A stretch of 64,000 nucleotides of DNA from Calothrix sp. NIES-2100 (lineage in GTDB: Bacteria; Cyanobacteriota; Cyanobacteriia; Cyanobacteriales; Nostocaceae), in the NCBI RefSeq assembly GCF_002368195.1, contig NZ_AP018178.1, forward strand, positions 6,770,645-6,834,644. The letters run 5' to 3'. The notes under the pieces were generated by a model. It was not told the origin of the DNA and ran no database searches. It saw nothing but the letters and a program-made list of their open reading frames with translations. This document shows, in pieces, positions 6,570 through 15,262 of this stretch. The position numbers and the translations under genes are program-made. Each line of letters begins with the position of its first letter. Position 1 is the first letter of the stretch.

Positions 6570-8924
6570 TTACTCATCCTCCTCGTAAGGTTCTAAATCA
6601 GCTGGGTCGAGATGGGATGAGAGGTAAATCTCTGATAAATCGTCATTGGGGCTGCTGATATCTAAACCCTTAGCTACGCCATCGCTACCTACGGTAACTA
6701 AATCGATTTGCTGACGGTAATAATCAACACTTTTTACTTGGACAGAAACGCGATCGCCTAGTCTGTAAGAAGCACGATTTTTACGCCCAAACAAAGCTTG
6801 TTGTCTGGCGCGATATTCATACCAATCGTCTTTGAGGGAACTGACATGTACTAGTCCTTCGACTCGCAACGGTACACCCAGATGAGTACTAGTTTGGGCT
6901 TCCGCTGCGGGAACTTCAATTTCCACAAAGAAACCGTAGGATTGGACACCAGTAATTACGCCCTGAAAAACTTGGCCGATGCGCTGTTTCATCAGTTGGG
7001 CTTTTTGTAGTCCGGCTAAATCGGCTTCGGCTTCTTGAACTTCTTTTTCCCGGTCATTAATTTGGATAATTACCCGCGTTAAATCGCTTTGCAGTTCTTG
7101 TTGCAATTCTGGGGGTAGGACGTTCCAGTTAATTTCGATGTGGGAAGAGGAGTGGCGCAGGTTTACACGTTCTTTGACACGGGTATTGCGGCGATCGCGT
7201 CCGTGTTCGAGCAATGTATAATACACTCTCTGTAATAGTAAATCTGGATACCTTCGCAAGGGAGCCGTAAAATGTACATATTCCGGTACTGCCAGCCCAA
7301 AATGGGGAGCCTTGGTGGTACTGTAACTAGATGGCTTGAGTGTGTCTTGCAACAAGTAAGTCAGTACTTGCTCGGAAGCAGATTCGACAAAAGCCCTGGT
7401 TAAGTGTTGATAATCTAGGGGTTGGATATCTACTTCTGCTTCTAGCGCCAGTTCCACACCTAAGTTAATTGCCAATTTTAGCATTTCCTGGACATCTTCA
7501 GCATCGGGTGTACCTTGGACTCGCCAGATGGCGGGGACTCCCAAAGCGCTGAAATGGCTGGCGATGAGTTGATTTACTAACAGTACTAACTCTGTTATTA
7601 GCGAATGGACGGGTAAATCATTCACTACCACAGCACCGAGAATTCCCTCATCGTAGTAGGGATTTTGACTAGGCGGCAAATTTAACTGTAAGCTACCACG
7701 AGCTAGACGCACCTGTTTCAGGATTTTCCGTAATCCTTCCAGGTCTTGTAATGTTTGGACAACCTGTTCAGGTTGTTTGTGAGATTCACCTGCGAGGATG
7801 GCTTGGGCTTGTTGTTTAGTCAGGGTGTTGTCTACGTTAATGATGCTGGGTTGAATTTCCCACTCTTCTATTTCCCCCGATTTGGGGTCAATGGTAATCA
7901 AAAATGAGAGAGCGAGGCGATCGCTACCTGCTACTAAAGAACAGCGATCGGCGACTGTCTCTGGTAACATCGGCAGTACTAATTCTCCCAGATACACAGA
8001 CCTGCCGCGTTTGAGTGCTTCCCGATCCAAGGATTCATCTGGTTGGATAAAGTGAGAAACATCGGTAATATGTACCGCCAAACGCCAAAAGCCGTTAGCA
8101 GTTTTTTCCAGACTAAAGGCATTTTCTACCACTTTCGGGTCACCATTAACCCCAGCAATGGTGAAGGTAAATAAATTTCGTAAATCCAGGCGATTTTTTA
8201 GGTCTGCTTTCAGTAATCTTTTGGGCAACTTGGTAGCTGCTTCTAAGACTGAATCAGTGAAATTACGACCCAAATCGTGCTTGCAGGTGACTAAATCTAT
8301 ATCAGCAGCGGCTTCAGCGTCACTACCCAGGATTTGCACCACCCTGCCTAGTGGGGGATATTGTGCTAAGGGATACCGTAACACTTCCACATGGGCCAGG
8401 TGATCGAGCGCCTCTTCTAATTTCATCCCGTTGGTTTGCAGTTTGAGTTCAAACAGCAGACGATCATCGAGAGGAACCGCACGGAAGCCGCTTTCTACTT
8501 GCTTAATCCGGGCGAGTAAAGTGTGATTAGAGCGTTCGAGAATCAGCTTGACTTCGCCTTCAGGGGAACGACGACGACTACCTTCTTTGAGGACTCTCAC
8601 CAAAACGCGATCGCCATTCCACGCATTACTGAGATGGCTTTCACGGATGTAAATATCCTCAGCACCTTCCACATCTTGAATGGCGAAGCAAAATCCCTTA
8701 CTAGAACAACGGAGTTTTGCTTCGATCAAGCCTTCTTCCACCACCCGGCGATACTTACCGCGTTCTTTAACGAGAATCCCGATTTTCTCTAATATCTCCA
8801 GGGCAATGTGAAGTTTTTCTAAACTAAGTTCATCCTCGCAGCCAAGTTTTTTTTCCAAAACCTTACGAGCTACCAATTTATCATCGGTGAAATTGGCAAG
8901 GAGTGTAGCGATTGAAAATTCCAT
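6570..8924 (-). CDS. zam: Zam, RNB-family protein with degenerate ribonuclease active site
   Basis: 784 residues with the RNase II/R order: N-terminal winged-helix/cold-shock region (1-200), RNB domain (about 245-590) and a C-terminal S1 domain (about 655-745, GQVFQGVITGVQSYGFFVEI). In true RNase II/R the RNB domain opens with four catalytic aspartates in a DARDFDDA-type motif. Here the aligned stretch is TIAGVNGDPKVVENAF (255-270), in which they are lost, while flanking DLRNLF and AVHITDVSHFI are kept. That is the hallmark of the cyanobacterial Zam clade, linked to acetazolamide resistance and photosynthetic regulation through redox-active cysteines. Cysteines are visible at 29, 73, 79, 214 and 328. 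Upstream of ubiX in the same direction. Confidence 0.85.
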   Translation of the reverse strand: MEFSIATLLANFTDDKLVARKVLEKKLGCEDELSLEKLHIALEILEKIGILVKERGKYRRVVEEGLIEAKLRCSSKGFCFAIQDVEGAEDIYIRESHLSNAWNGDRVLVRVLKEGSRRRSPEGEVKLILERSNHTLLARIKQVESGFRAVPLDDRLLFELKLQTNGMKLEEALDHLAHVEVLRYPLAQYPPLGRVVQILGSDAEAAADIDLVTCKHDLGRNFTDSVLEAATKLPKRLLKADLKNRLDLRNLFTFTIAGVNGDPKVVENAFSLEKTANGFWRLAVHITDVSHFIQPDESLDREALKRGRSVYLGELVLPMLPETVADRCSLVAGSDRLALSFLITIDPKSGEIEEWEIQPSIINVDNTLTKQQAQAILAGESHKQPEQVVQTLQDLEGLRKILKQVRLARGSLQLNLPPSQNPYYDEGILGAVVVNDLPVHSLITELVLLVNQLIASHFSALGVPAIWRVQGTPDAEDVQEMLKLAINLGVELALEAEVDIQPLDYQHLTRAFVESASEQVLTYLLQDTLKPSSYSTTKAPHFGLAVPEYVHFTAPLRRYPDLLLQRVYYTLLEHGRDRRNTRVKERVNLRHSSSHIEINWNVLPPELQQELQSDLTRVIIQINDREKEVQEAEADLAGLQKAQLMKQRIGQVFQGVITGVQSYGFFVEIEVPAAEAQTSTHLGVPLRVEGLVHVSSLKDDWYEYRARQQALFGRKNRASYRLGDRVSVQVKSVDYYRQQIDLVTVGSDGVAKGLDISSPNDDLSEIYLSSHLDPADLEPYEEDE

Positions 8925-8982
8925 GCAGTGAACCGACCTTTGGTCAAAACATCATTTTTCTTTTAATCTGGTTGTTTCCTGT

Positions 8983-9615
8983 ATACCCTGATGGACTACA
9001 GACTCTAGCTAGAAACTAAATACCCTCAAGCAGGGATTCTGAAGTTCCAAGGGATGTTGCTGACCCAACCTGCGAAAATCCGCAGAAGCGTCTACAAACT
9101 TCTCACTGCACGAAAATCTCAGAGTTCGCTTGCGTTTGAGTTCCTTCATCCAGTCCAACTGACAAAGCACGCCTGATAAGATTTTGCCCCACGAGGTAAT
9201 TACGCGACAGATTTTTGAGCTGCTGGGTTGGTAGAAATATCCATGCTACCCAAAAACGTTATACAGGGGAACAGGTGTTTAATTGTCTAGACTCAAGGTA
9301 CCTTTACGCCATTAGACTCTGATTTTTAACTAGGAGAAACTGCCGATCAACCTAACTTTCCCATATGTAGAATCGGTCACAGTTAGGTAAGCAGCTTAAC
9401 GGGCAGTGAGGGCGAACCTTATCTTCATTATTGTAGATTCAGAGCGCACTTCCAAGAAATAGTTCTGCATATCGAATTGGGTAATTAGTATAGCATTGCA
9501 GGCGATACTACTCAGATTTAGCCATTAGTAGCCAAAAATGTTCTCGCAAAAGAGCTACTGCTACAATCGGGACACAGGAGTGAGGAGCGAACATTACTTT
9601 GATCCATCAGGGTAT
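8983..9615. other. Gene-free tract bounded by 13-bp perfect inverted repeats; candidate large structured RNA
   Basis: ATACCCTGATGGA (8983-8995) and TCCATCAGGGTAT (9603-9615) are perfect complements 607 bases apart. Inside are no credible reading frames but many local complements: CTGCG/CGCAG (9070/9081), CCAACC/GGTTGG (9065/9226), GGTAG/CTACC (9230/9246), ACTGCC/GGCAGT (9339/9402), and the interleaved pairs CCGAT/ATCGG (9343/9372) and CCTAACT/AGTTAGG (9351/9381). Short complements of 5-7 bp arise by chance; the 13-bp pair is less likely to. It lacks RNase P RNA and tmRNA signatures. A mobile element with terminal repeats is the alternative. The tract lies between divergent zam and a plus-strand gene. 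Confidence 0.3.
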
Positions 9616-9746
9616 GGCAAAGTTGGTGACTATGAGCCAAAGTTTCAACTCCAGCCAAGCTGCTTGAGAAGTTGAGGCTGGAGAAAATATGATTTCGTAG
9701 TACGTCATGCCGGAAATCAACATATCATTTGACAAAGTCTCCAGCG

Positions 9747-9767
9747 CAAAAGAATACAATTCTTTTG
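9747..9767. other. Perfect 9-bp stem-loop upstream of the 9859 gene
   Basis: CAAAAGAAT, loop ACA, ATTCTTTTG. A second hairpin, CTCCAGCC/GGCTGGAG, lies at 9649-9683. Either could end a transcript from the preceding structured tract, but neither has a long T run; they may instead belong to the 5' leader of the 9859 gene. Confidence 0.4.
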
Positions 9768-9858
9768 ACTTTTGGCTGACTCGGCAGCGGTACTAGCTTG
9801 TATACATAGTTAGTATCAACCTCCTTTATTCAACAGACTTAAAATTGGTGGCAGTATT

Positions 9859-10722
9859 ATGTTGGCTCAATTCCAGAGCTTGTATCCCAAAGGTAGTCTT
9901 ATTTCTGAGCTAGTGCAAATTTTTCAAGGAAAATATATAGTTCGTGCTAGCGTGCAAATTGAAGGTGTCACCCGCGCCACTGGTTTAGCCGCAGCAGAAA
10001 CAGTAGAAGCAGCAGAAGACCAAGCCAGAGTTAGGGCGCTGATGGTTTTAGGAATAGCAAACGCGCCTCAAGCAACAGGGAAATCTTCTCCCCAACCCAC
10101 AGCACAGGTACAGACTAAACCTGCTGTCAGCATCACAGGTGGGTTTGATGAAAGAGCTTATTCGCCAATTAAAGAAAGGGATTTTGTCATTAGTCAAGAA
10201 GCATCTGTCCCATCATCTCAGGGACAAAGCATAACTGCTGATACTGTAAAAAGCGATCGCGAATTTTTCCCTCCTGACACTCTTAGCACCAGTAAAAGCC
10301 CTGCTTACAGCCAGGAATTAAATCACAACTTCTCTACAACTAGTGAACTGGACAGTCAATTTGATTCCCAGAGCGATAATTTAGGGACAATTTTCGGTAA
10401 AAGCTCGGAAAATCAATCACTATCAGGGATTACTCCTAGTAATGTCACCCCCTTTACACCCCGTAGCCAGAGTTCATCAGAAGATGTTGCCACACCGGCA
10501 GCGGTAAGTAAGAAAAAAAAGAAGAGTGAACCTGTAGATTTGTCTGATGTGATTGCGAAAACAGATGTCGAACTACAGCGTTTAGGCTGGACAACAGAAC
10601 AGGGCAGGGAGTACCTAAAAAAAACCTATGGTAAAATCGGACGAACTTTGCTGAGCGAAGAAGAGTTACACTCATTTCTTCAATACCTACAGTCTCAGCC
10701 AGACCCAGTAGCAGGATTTTGA
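9859..10722 (+). CDS. Cyanobacterial protein of unknown function with conserved C-terminal 'EQGREYL' module
   Basis: 287 residues; ATG 9859 has GGTGG about 8 bases upstream. The first 70 residues form a compact alpha/beta-looking domain (FQGKYIVRASVQIEGVTRAT then AETVEAAEDQARVRALMVLG), suggestive of a small nucleic-acid-binding or Rad52/dsRBD-like fold, but this is only a guess. A long low-complexity Ser/Gln/Pro linker (about 75-215) includes a KKKKKSEP patch. The last 50 residues (LGWTTEQGREYLKKTYGK, then LSEEELHSFLQYLQSQ) match the end of the protein at 57329. The modular shape, disordered linker and shared tail suggest an adaptor or DNA-associated protein. Confidence 0.8.
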   Translation: MLAQFQSLYPKGSLISELVQIFQGKYIVRASVQIEGVTRATGLAAAETVEAAEDQARVRALMVLGIANAPQATGKSSPQPTAQVQTKPAVSITGGFDERAYSPIKERDFVISQEASVPSSQGQSITADTVKSDREFFPPDTLSTSKSPAYSQELNHNFSTTSELDSQFDSQSDNLGTIFGKSSENQSLSGITPSNVTPFTPRSQSSSEDVATPAAVSKKKKKSEPVDLSDVIAKTDVELQRLGWTTEQGREYLKKTYGKIGRTLLSEEELHSFLQYLQSQPDPVAGF

Positions 10723-10790
10723 GTAGTTTGTCAAGAGTCATTTGTCATTTGTCATATGATGTCCGCTTTATTGCTTATAAAACTCCAAGA

Positions 10791-10857
10791 ACCCCACCCC
10801 GCCAAAGCTACGCTTTTGCTCCCCTCCTCGCTTGCGGGGAGGGGTTGGGGGTGGGGT
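10791..10857. repeat. C-rich/G-rich inverted-repeat element
   Basis: ACCCCACCCC at the left and GGGGTGGGGT at the right, with CCCCTCC/GGAGGGG inside, form a long hairpin. A related palindrome occurs at 19379-19470. It lies 3' of the 9859 gene and may act as a transcription stop. Confidence 0.7.
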
Positions 10858-10916
10858 GCAATGATTGTGGGAAGTATAACTAATTAACCGGACTTGATAT
10901 CATTTGTCATGAGGAA

Positions 10917-10967
10917 AACCCCCCTTTACTTTCCTTCCTCGGTGGCGAAGAAAGTTACAGGGGGGTT
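10917..10967. repeat. Inverted repeat AACCCCCCT / AGGGGGGTT
   Basis: A 9-bp perfect stem with a 33-base loop lying between convergent genes (9859 plus strand, clpP minus strand). It could stop transcription from either side. Confidence 0.5.
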
Positions 10968-11008
10968 AAATCAGCAATGACCAATGACCATTGACCATTG
11001 ACTAATGA

Positions 11009-11614
11009 CTAAATAACAGCCATCGGACGGCTACCAGCAGAATGACGGTCAATTACTTGGTCAATTAAGCCATAGTCTTTCGCTTCTTCTGGCGACATGA
11101 AAAAGTCGCGTTCAGTATCTTCCGCAATGCGCTCCAGGGGTTGACCTGTATGTTCGGCTAAATAGTCGTTCAAGCGCTTTTTGTGGTACAAAATTTCCCG
11201 CGCCTGAATTTCAATATCAGTTGCTTGTCCTTGAGCGCCGCCTAGAGGTTGATGAATCATAATCCGAGAATGGGGTAGACTCATCCGCTTACCTTTAGTA
11301 CCCGCACTGAGCAAGAAAGCGCCCATGCTAGCAGCTAATCCGGTACAAATGGTACAGACATCCGGGCGGATATGCTTCATAGTGTCAAAAATACCCATAC
11401 CAGCCGTTACCGAACCACCGGGAGAATTGATGTATAAATAAATATCTTTCTCCGGGTCTTCAGCATCTAAAAATAGTAGTTGGGCAACAATCAAGTTCGC
11501 TATGGAGTTATCAACCTGTTGTCCTAAAAAGATGATCCGCTCACGCAACAGCCGTGAGTAGATATCAAAGGCGCGTTCGCCGCGACCCGATTGTTCAATG
11601 ACTATAGGAATCAT
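11009..11614 (-). CDS. clpP: ATP-dependent Clp protease proteolytic subunit
   Basis: 201 residues, full family length. ClpP forms the tetradecameric serine-protease barrel that degrades proteins unfolded by ClpC or ClpX. The catalytic triad is visible as Ser96 (TGLAASMGA), His121 (MIHQPLGG) and Asp170 ([11 protein letters not shown]). YINSPGGSV (61-69) is the substrate-binding strand. Cyanobacteria carry several clpP paralogues plus a catalytically dead ClpR; the intact triad shows this is an active ClpP, but the paralogue number cannot be assigned. It appears to be transcribed alone, with no clpX next to it. Confidence 0.96.
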   Translation of the reverse strand: MIPIVIEQSGRGERAFDIYSRLLRERIIFLGQQVDNSIANLIVAQLLFLDAEDPEKDIYLYINSPGGSVTAGMGIFDTMKHIRPDVCTICTGLAASMGAFLLSAGTKGKRMSLPHSRIMIHQPLGGAQGQATDIEIQAREILYHKKRLNDYLAEHTGQPLERIAEDTERDFFMSPEEAKDYGLIDQVIDRHSAGSRPMAVI

Positions 11615-12108
11615 GCAGCCTGCTTGTAGCTATTTAAATCCATTTTATCCTTTGTCTTTGGGCTTGTGGCGAAGGGCATTGGGAAGAGATGGCAAAGAGA
11701 GGAGTGTGGGAAGAAAACTCCCCACACTCCCTTGTCCCCCCGAAGTTCTGATCGCCGGACGCCGGCGCTCAGACTTCTCTCCTTGTCTTCCTTGTCCCCC
11801 CTCCCCACTTGACCGGGCACTTTTTGTCCGTAGTATGCGTCTTAACAGGTATCCCCTAATCACGCTCACTAACCCGGAAGTTTCCCGGTTTGCTGCACAA
11901 CCTTTGTAATGTGGTGAACAAAGTTATCAACACATCCATCTAGCTAGTGGATTTTTGTCAGGTGTTGGTAACTTTTTCAACAATTCTTCAATATTGCTAT
12001 GAGCAATTATCCGGAATATTGATCAAATTCCGGTAATGCAATAGTACAGGGTGTAGTTAGAGTAACTAATCTATGTAGAAATGCTGTCAACCGAGAAGGA
12101 GACCTGCC
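11615..12108. other. Intergenic region with repeats, clpP promoter side
   Basis: Contains C-rich tandem stretches (about 11720-11815, TTGTCCCCC and CTCCTTGTC type) and the palindrome CGCCGGACGCCGGCG near 11751. CCGGAAT (12011-12017) pairs with ATTCCGG (12027-12033) 76 bases before the small gene at 12109, a possible operator or leader hairpin. An open frame on the plus strand through the C-rich part looks non-coding. Confidence 0.55.
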
Positions 12109-12264
12109 ATGATGGAAAAACTTGTGCAAGCCGCCATTATCACTTTCTTACTCCACTTAATCGCCGGACTTAGCCCAAATACTAAAGTTCAGACAAAGGC
12201 TGCAATGTCTTTGCCGGAAACACCAGCCGCAATTGTTAGCTCGTTGTTTTCTTCTGTGCGGTAA
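12109..12264 (+). CDS. 51-residue protein with one hydrophobic segment
   Basis: Two consecutive ATG codons at 12109 and 12112 are preceded by GAAGGAGA about 6 bases upstream, a strong ribosome-binding site. The product begins MMEKLVQAAIITFLLHLIAG, a likely membrane helix or signal, then has a short polar part ending SSLFSSVR. A terminator-like hairpin follows at 12356. The good Shine-Dalgarno, the hydrophobic segment and the terminator argue for a real small gene. I do not recognise its function. Confidence 0.6.
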   Translation: MMEKLVQAAIITFLLHLIAGLSPNTKVQTKAAMSLPETPAAIVSSLFSSVR

Positions 12265-12355
12265 CAAGATGTGTAAAGTACTGCGCATGGGTTTCGCATT
12301 CGCTAAACTTGAGGCTTCTTAAGCTGAGTGACTAATATGGCTACTACAAAATCAA

Positions 12356-12413
12356 TTGCCCCTTTAGCAATATCAAGCGTGAGCGAGATTAGTTAAAGGG
12401 GCAACTCGTTTTT
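12356..12413 (+). terminator. Terminator-like hairpin after the 12109 gene
   Basis: TTGCCCCTTTA (12356-12366) pairs with TAAAGGGGCAA (12394-12404), an 11-bp stem, followed by CTCGTTTTTA. It lies 92 bases past the stop of the small gene. Confidence 0.6.
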
Positions 12414-12454
12414 ATACAAGATTTCTTGTTGACAACAAAAATAATTGTGCCCTT

Positions 12455-12578
12455 AGGGACTTACAAAAAATAAATTACCCATATTCGGTAGTGCGAGCAT
12501 CTTGCTCGCTTTTTAACATTAGCGAGCGAGAAGCTCGCACTACAAATTTATTGGGTATTTAAAAAATTGGATGTCCCT
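12455..12578. mobile_element. MITE-like element, family B, copy 1
   Basis: Ends GGGACTTACAAAAAATAAAT and (complement of the other end) GGGACATCCAATTTTTTAAA form imperfect terminal inverted repeats, flanked by TTA on both sides. The centre is a large hairpin GTAGTGCGAGC ... GCTCGCACTAC. The same element in inverse orientation lies at 24340-24462. No protein is encoded. Confidence 0.8.
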
Positions 12579-12655
12579 TACCTGTGTAATACATTTACCT
12601 AAAAAACGTTGTATATCCCAGAGCCACGAGATGGAAATCCGATCGCACTTACCAA

Positions 12656-12856
12656 TCAATCTAATTTGGGGAAATTTGAATAATCTTCATAAATCCCTCT
12701 GTAGCCTGACAAAATAATTTCAATCTTAATATTCGCTGATTGACTATAGGGATATAGCCTCTTAATCTCTGCGTAAACTATGTCCTCTGATGAGGCGAAG
12801 AAATGCATTCCCATCCTAGCATCCTGTTGAAAATATCCCAAATAAAGATTTTTCAT
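12656..12856 (-). CDS. Hypothetical 66-residue protein
   Basis: An open frame starting at ATG 12856 and ending YEDYSNFPKLD. It is aromatic-rich (MKNLYLGYFQQDARMGMHFF), soluble, without cysteine or membrane segments. No ribosome-binding site is visible upstream. Composition is compatible with coding DNA, and it lies between two repeat elements. It could be a real small gene or a fragment; I recognise no family. Confidence 0.4.
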   Translation of the reverse strand: MKNLYLGYFQQDARMGMHFFASSEDIVYAEIKRLYPYSQSANIKIEIILSGYRGIYEDYSNFPKLD

Positions 12857-13039
12857 TTTTTTATATTGCTAATGAATTTATGTAGCGCCCAGTGATTAAT
12901 TTTTTATTTTGTGGAGATTGACGGTCGATAATTTGAATAATACTTTTTTGAGGTTTAATAAAAAAATGTAGAAGAGTTCGGTTTGATTTTAAAAAAAGAC
13001 CTAATTCTTTACCTGCAATGTTTACTGCCATCTTCCTGT

Positions 13040-13192
13040 TAAGTAGCTCAACCTAAATAAATATCATATGCTTTTGTCATTGCGTTCGCGCAGCGTCTCG
13101 AAGAGAGGAACAAAGCAATCGCTGTGGACTGGGATTGCTTCGTCGTTCCTCCTCGCAATGACATCTTACGTTTTCTTTGGTTGACCTACTTA
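13040..13192. mobile_element. MITE-like element, family A, short copy
   Basis: TAAGTAGCTCAACC (13040-13053) and GGTTGACCTACTTA (13179-13192) are the inverted ends. Outer parts are almost identical to the element at 2566-2764, but the GC-rich central palindrome is shorter and the central 22 bases are inverted in sense (GCTGTGGACTGGGATTGC here versus CCCAGTCCACAGCGATTG there). Confidence 0.8.
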
Positions 13193-13461
13193 AAAACTTC
13201 TACGAGTCAGTTCAAAAATCAAATGTGATTTTTATAATTCTTATCTATGATTATCATCTTACTACACATAAAATTATCATGTATTTTTTTGGACATTTTT
13301 TAATAACCTATGATGATTTTTATTTTTATTTAGGTATAAAAACCATTCGGTAATTATATTCAAGGCAATTAAAGTAAGAAAGTGAATCTGTAACGGTAGA
13401 TACTATTTTTGAGAAAGTAGGCTATAGTGATTAATAGATTACACCACACTAGGTAAAAACC

Positions 13462-13863
13462 TTGGCTGACATTATTGACACTGCCGTTAATGCTGGATCT
13501 TTCAGCACCCTAGTTGCTGCAATCAAAGCCGCTAATCTCGTAGATACTCTCAAAGGTGCAGGCCCATTTACTGTTTTTGCACCTACTGATGAAGCGTTTG
13601 CTAAACTACCAAAAGGTACAGTAGACGGATTACTTAAGGACATCCCAAAACTTAAGAAAATACTGACTTATCATGTCGTTGCAGGTAAAGTATTATCCGG
13701 TGAAGTAGTTAAGCTGAAATCAGCTACTACAGTTGAAGGTTCTGATGTGAAAATTGACGCTTCTAATGGCGTGAAGATAAATGATGCCACTGTCGCAACA
13801 CCAGATGTTGCTGCTGATAACGGTGTTATCCACATTATTGATACCGTGTTGATTCCTGCATAA
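13462..13863 (+). CDS. Fasciclin (FAS1) domain protein
   Basis: 133 residues forming a single FAS1 domain. H1 is [17 protein letters not shown] (about 34-50) and H2 is the [17 protein letters not shown] stretch. It ends with [13 protein letters not shown]. The start is a TTG (13462), with AGG about 8 bases upstream and no in-frame ATG near; the family usually begins MADI or similar just before TAV, which fits. No signal peptide is present, although many FAS1 proteins are secreted. FAS1 proteins mediate adhesion; single-domain cyanobacterial forms have no settled role. A strong terminator follows at 13892, so the gene is monocistronic. Confidence 0.92.
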   Translation: MADIIDTAVNAGSFSTLVAAIKAANLVDTLKGAGPFTVFAPTDEAFAKLPKGTVDGLLKDIPKLKKILTYHVVAGKVLSGEVVKLKSATTVEGSDVKIDASNGVKINDATVATPDVAADNGVIHIIDTVLIPA

Positions 13864-13891
13864 GCAATTGCTTAGATAGAGAACAATATAT

Positions 13892-13925
13892 GTGGGGCAA
13901 GGACTTTTTATAGTCCCTGCCCCAC
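13892..13925 (+). terminator. Hairpin terminator of the fasciclin gene
   Basis: GTGGGGCAAGGACT, loop TTTTAT-like, AGTCCCTGCCCCAC: a 14-bp stem with one mismatch, 29 bases after the stop codon. Confidence 0.7.
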
Positions 13926-14092
13926 TGCTGTTTGGATGTATTTTATTAGCTAAATTTTCACAGCATTCTATTTCAGCTAACAACAAATTTATCTAGATAT
14001 AATTTTCAGGAATTTGTTGTTTCTGGAGCCTTGCTTTTTCATCTGAATCTAAATTCACACTTTGAAATGTACTTTTTTGAGTTACAGCAATA

Positions 14093-14911
14093 TTAGGTTA
14101 CGTGAGCATTTTTGAACCTTTGGTAGCGCTTTTGTCCATCCCTAGATATGGGAGATGCCATCATTAAAAGCATCTCCAGCAGCATGGGAGCAATACGGTT
14201 ACACCACACTGCTAAATAGCTTTGCCATCCCACTAAGATTTCCGGGGATTCTTTACGTAGTCCGGTAATCAGTGCGTGAGCTACTTTTTCCGGAGTTGTC
14301 GGTACTACCCACCGAAACCACTGTAAATCTCGCACCATGTCGGTATCAGTTAGAGAAGGTAGTAAAGCCATGACTCGGATATTATGTGCTGCTAATTCAC
14401 CACGTAAGGCTTGGGTGAAACCTAAAATCGCAAACTTAGTGGCTGAATAGGTAGCCATTGACGGTGCTGCCACCTTACCCATTAAGCTGGAAACATTAAC
14501 GATTCTGCCTTCTCTTTGTACTGCCATACGACGGGCAATTAGGCGAGTAATAGTGTACATTCCAATTAAATTAACGTTGATTTCTTCCTGTACCTGTAAT
14601 AGTTGGGACTTTAAAAAGGGAACTTGGTGCGCTACTCCAGCACAGTTGACAAGTAGATGAATTGGGCCATAGTCTCGCCAAGCTTGAGCTAATGCAATGT
14701 TCACCTCTATTAACTGAGTTAGATCCAACGGTAAGATAACGGCTTCCACACCTAGCGCCTCAATTTCAATGGCGACTTCAGCTAACTGTTGGCGATCGCG
14801 TGCTACTAACAGCAGACGTTTCGCTCCTTGTTTTGCTAGTTCAACAGCGATCGCACGCCCAATTCCCCGACTCGCTCCGGTAACCAGAGCTATCTTTCCT
14901 TGAATGTTCAT
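14093..14911 (-). CDS. Short-chain dehydrogenase/reductase (SDR), NAD(P)-dependent
   Basis: 272 residues. Classical SDR landmarks: cofactor loop TGASRGIG 11-18, NCAG 89-92, Asn114, catalytic Ser141/142 (VNVSSLMG), Tyr155 and Lys159 (YSATK). The C-terminus has a hydrophobic stretch (about 237-250, IAPMLLEMLLMMASP), suggesting membrane association, as in DHRS7/retinol-dehydrogenase-like SDRs. The substrate cannot be told from sequence. A minus-strand frame fragment ends 13 bases upstream. Confidence 0.92.
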   Translation of the reverse strand: MNIQGKIALVTGASRGIGRAIAVELAKQGAKRLLLVARDRQQLAEVAIEIEALGVEAVILPLDLTQLIEVNIALAQAWRDYGPIHLLVNCAGVAHQVPFLKSQLLQVQEEINVNLIGMYTITRLIARRMAVQREGRIVNVSSLMGKVAAPSMATYSATKFAILGFTQALRGELAAHNIRVMALLPSLTDTDMVRDLQWFRWVVPTTPEKVAHALITGLRKESPEILVGWQSYLAVWCNRIAPMLLEMLLMMASPISRDGQKRYQRFKNAHVT

Positions 14912-14923
14912 AAAATCAAGCCT

Positions 14924-15262
14924 CTAAAGTTGAGTTTTCAATGCGTTGAATGCCAATGTTGAGATAAAAGTTTCTGTTGCAGGTGAAGCTTTTTCGGCAC
15001 GCACTAAGACAAAAAATAAACCATTGGTAGTAAGACATTGCTCAGAAATTTGGCTTTGAAAGCCTATACTTTTTGACAACTCTGAGACCGTTTTTTCGGG
15101 TAGTCTTAAGTAAAATTTGAGTGTTACTGAAAATAGCAACGGTTGGTAAGTAACAGGCTGAAATAGTCCAAAGCTTTATCAAATGAGTAATCAAAATATT
15201 TCTCGACCATTGTGCCTCTCAGGCGATATAAAGCAGTCTGAGAAATACTTTCAAGCATTTCT
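14924..15262 (-). pseudogene. Possible remnant of a larger gene (methyltransferase-like end?)
   Basis: Two adjoining minus-strand frames look coding. One ends at 15124 and reads MLESISQTALYRLRG, then MVEKYFDYSFDKALDYF. The other, shifted, runs from about 15139 to 14924: LRLPEKTVSELSKSIGFQ, then LTTNGLFFVLVRAEK. The second resembles the last strands of a class I SAM-dependent methyltransferase, but this is weak. A single frameshift near 15130 would join them. They may be one decayed gene upstream of the SDR gene or chance frames. Confidence 0.3.

Noticed and set aside
8925..9858. RNase P RNA or tmRNA gene in the structured tract
   Set aside because: The conserved core of RNase P RNA (GAGGAAAGTCCGGGC-like) and the tmRNA tag or tRNA-like ends are not present on either strand.
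11598..11909. Plus-strand open frame opposite and past clpP start
   Set aside because: Its product is Pro/Leu-rich from C-rich repeats and has no recognisable domain or ribosome-binding site.
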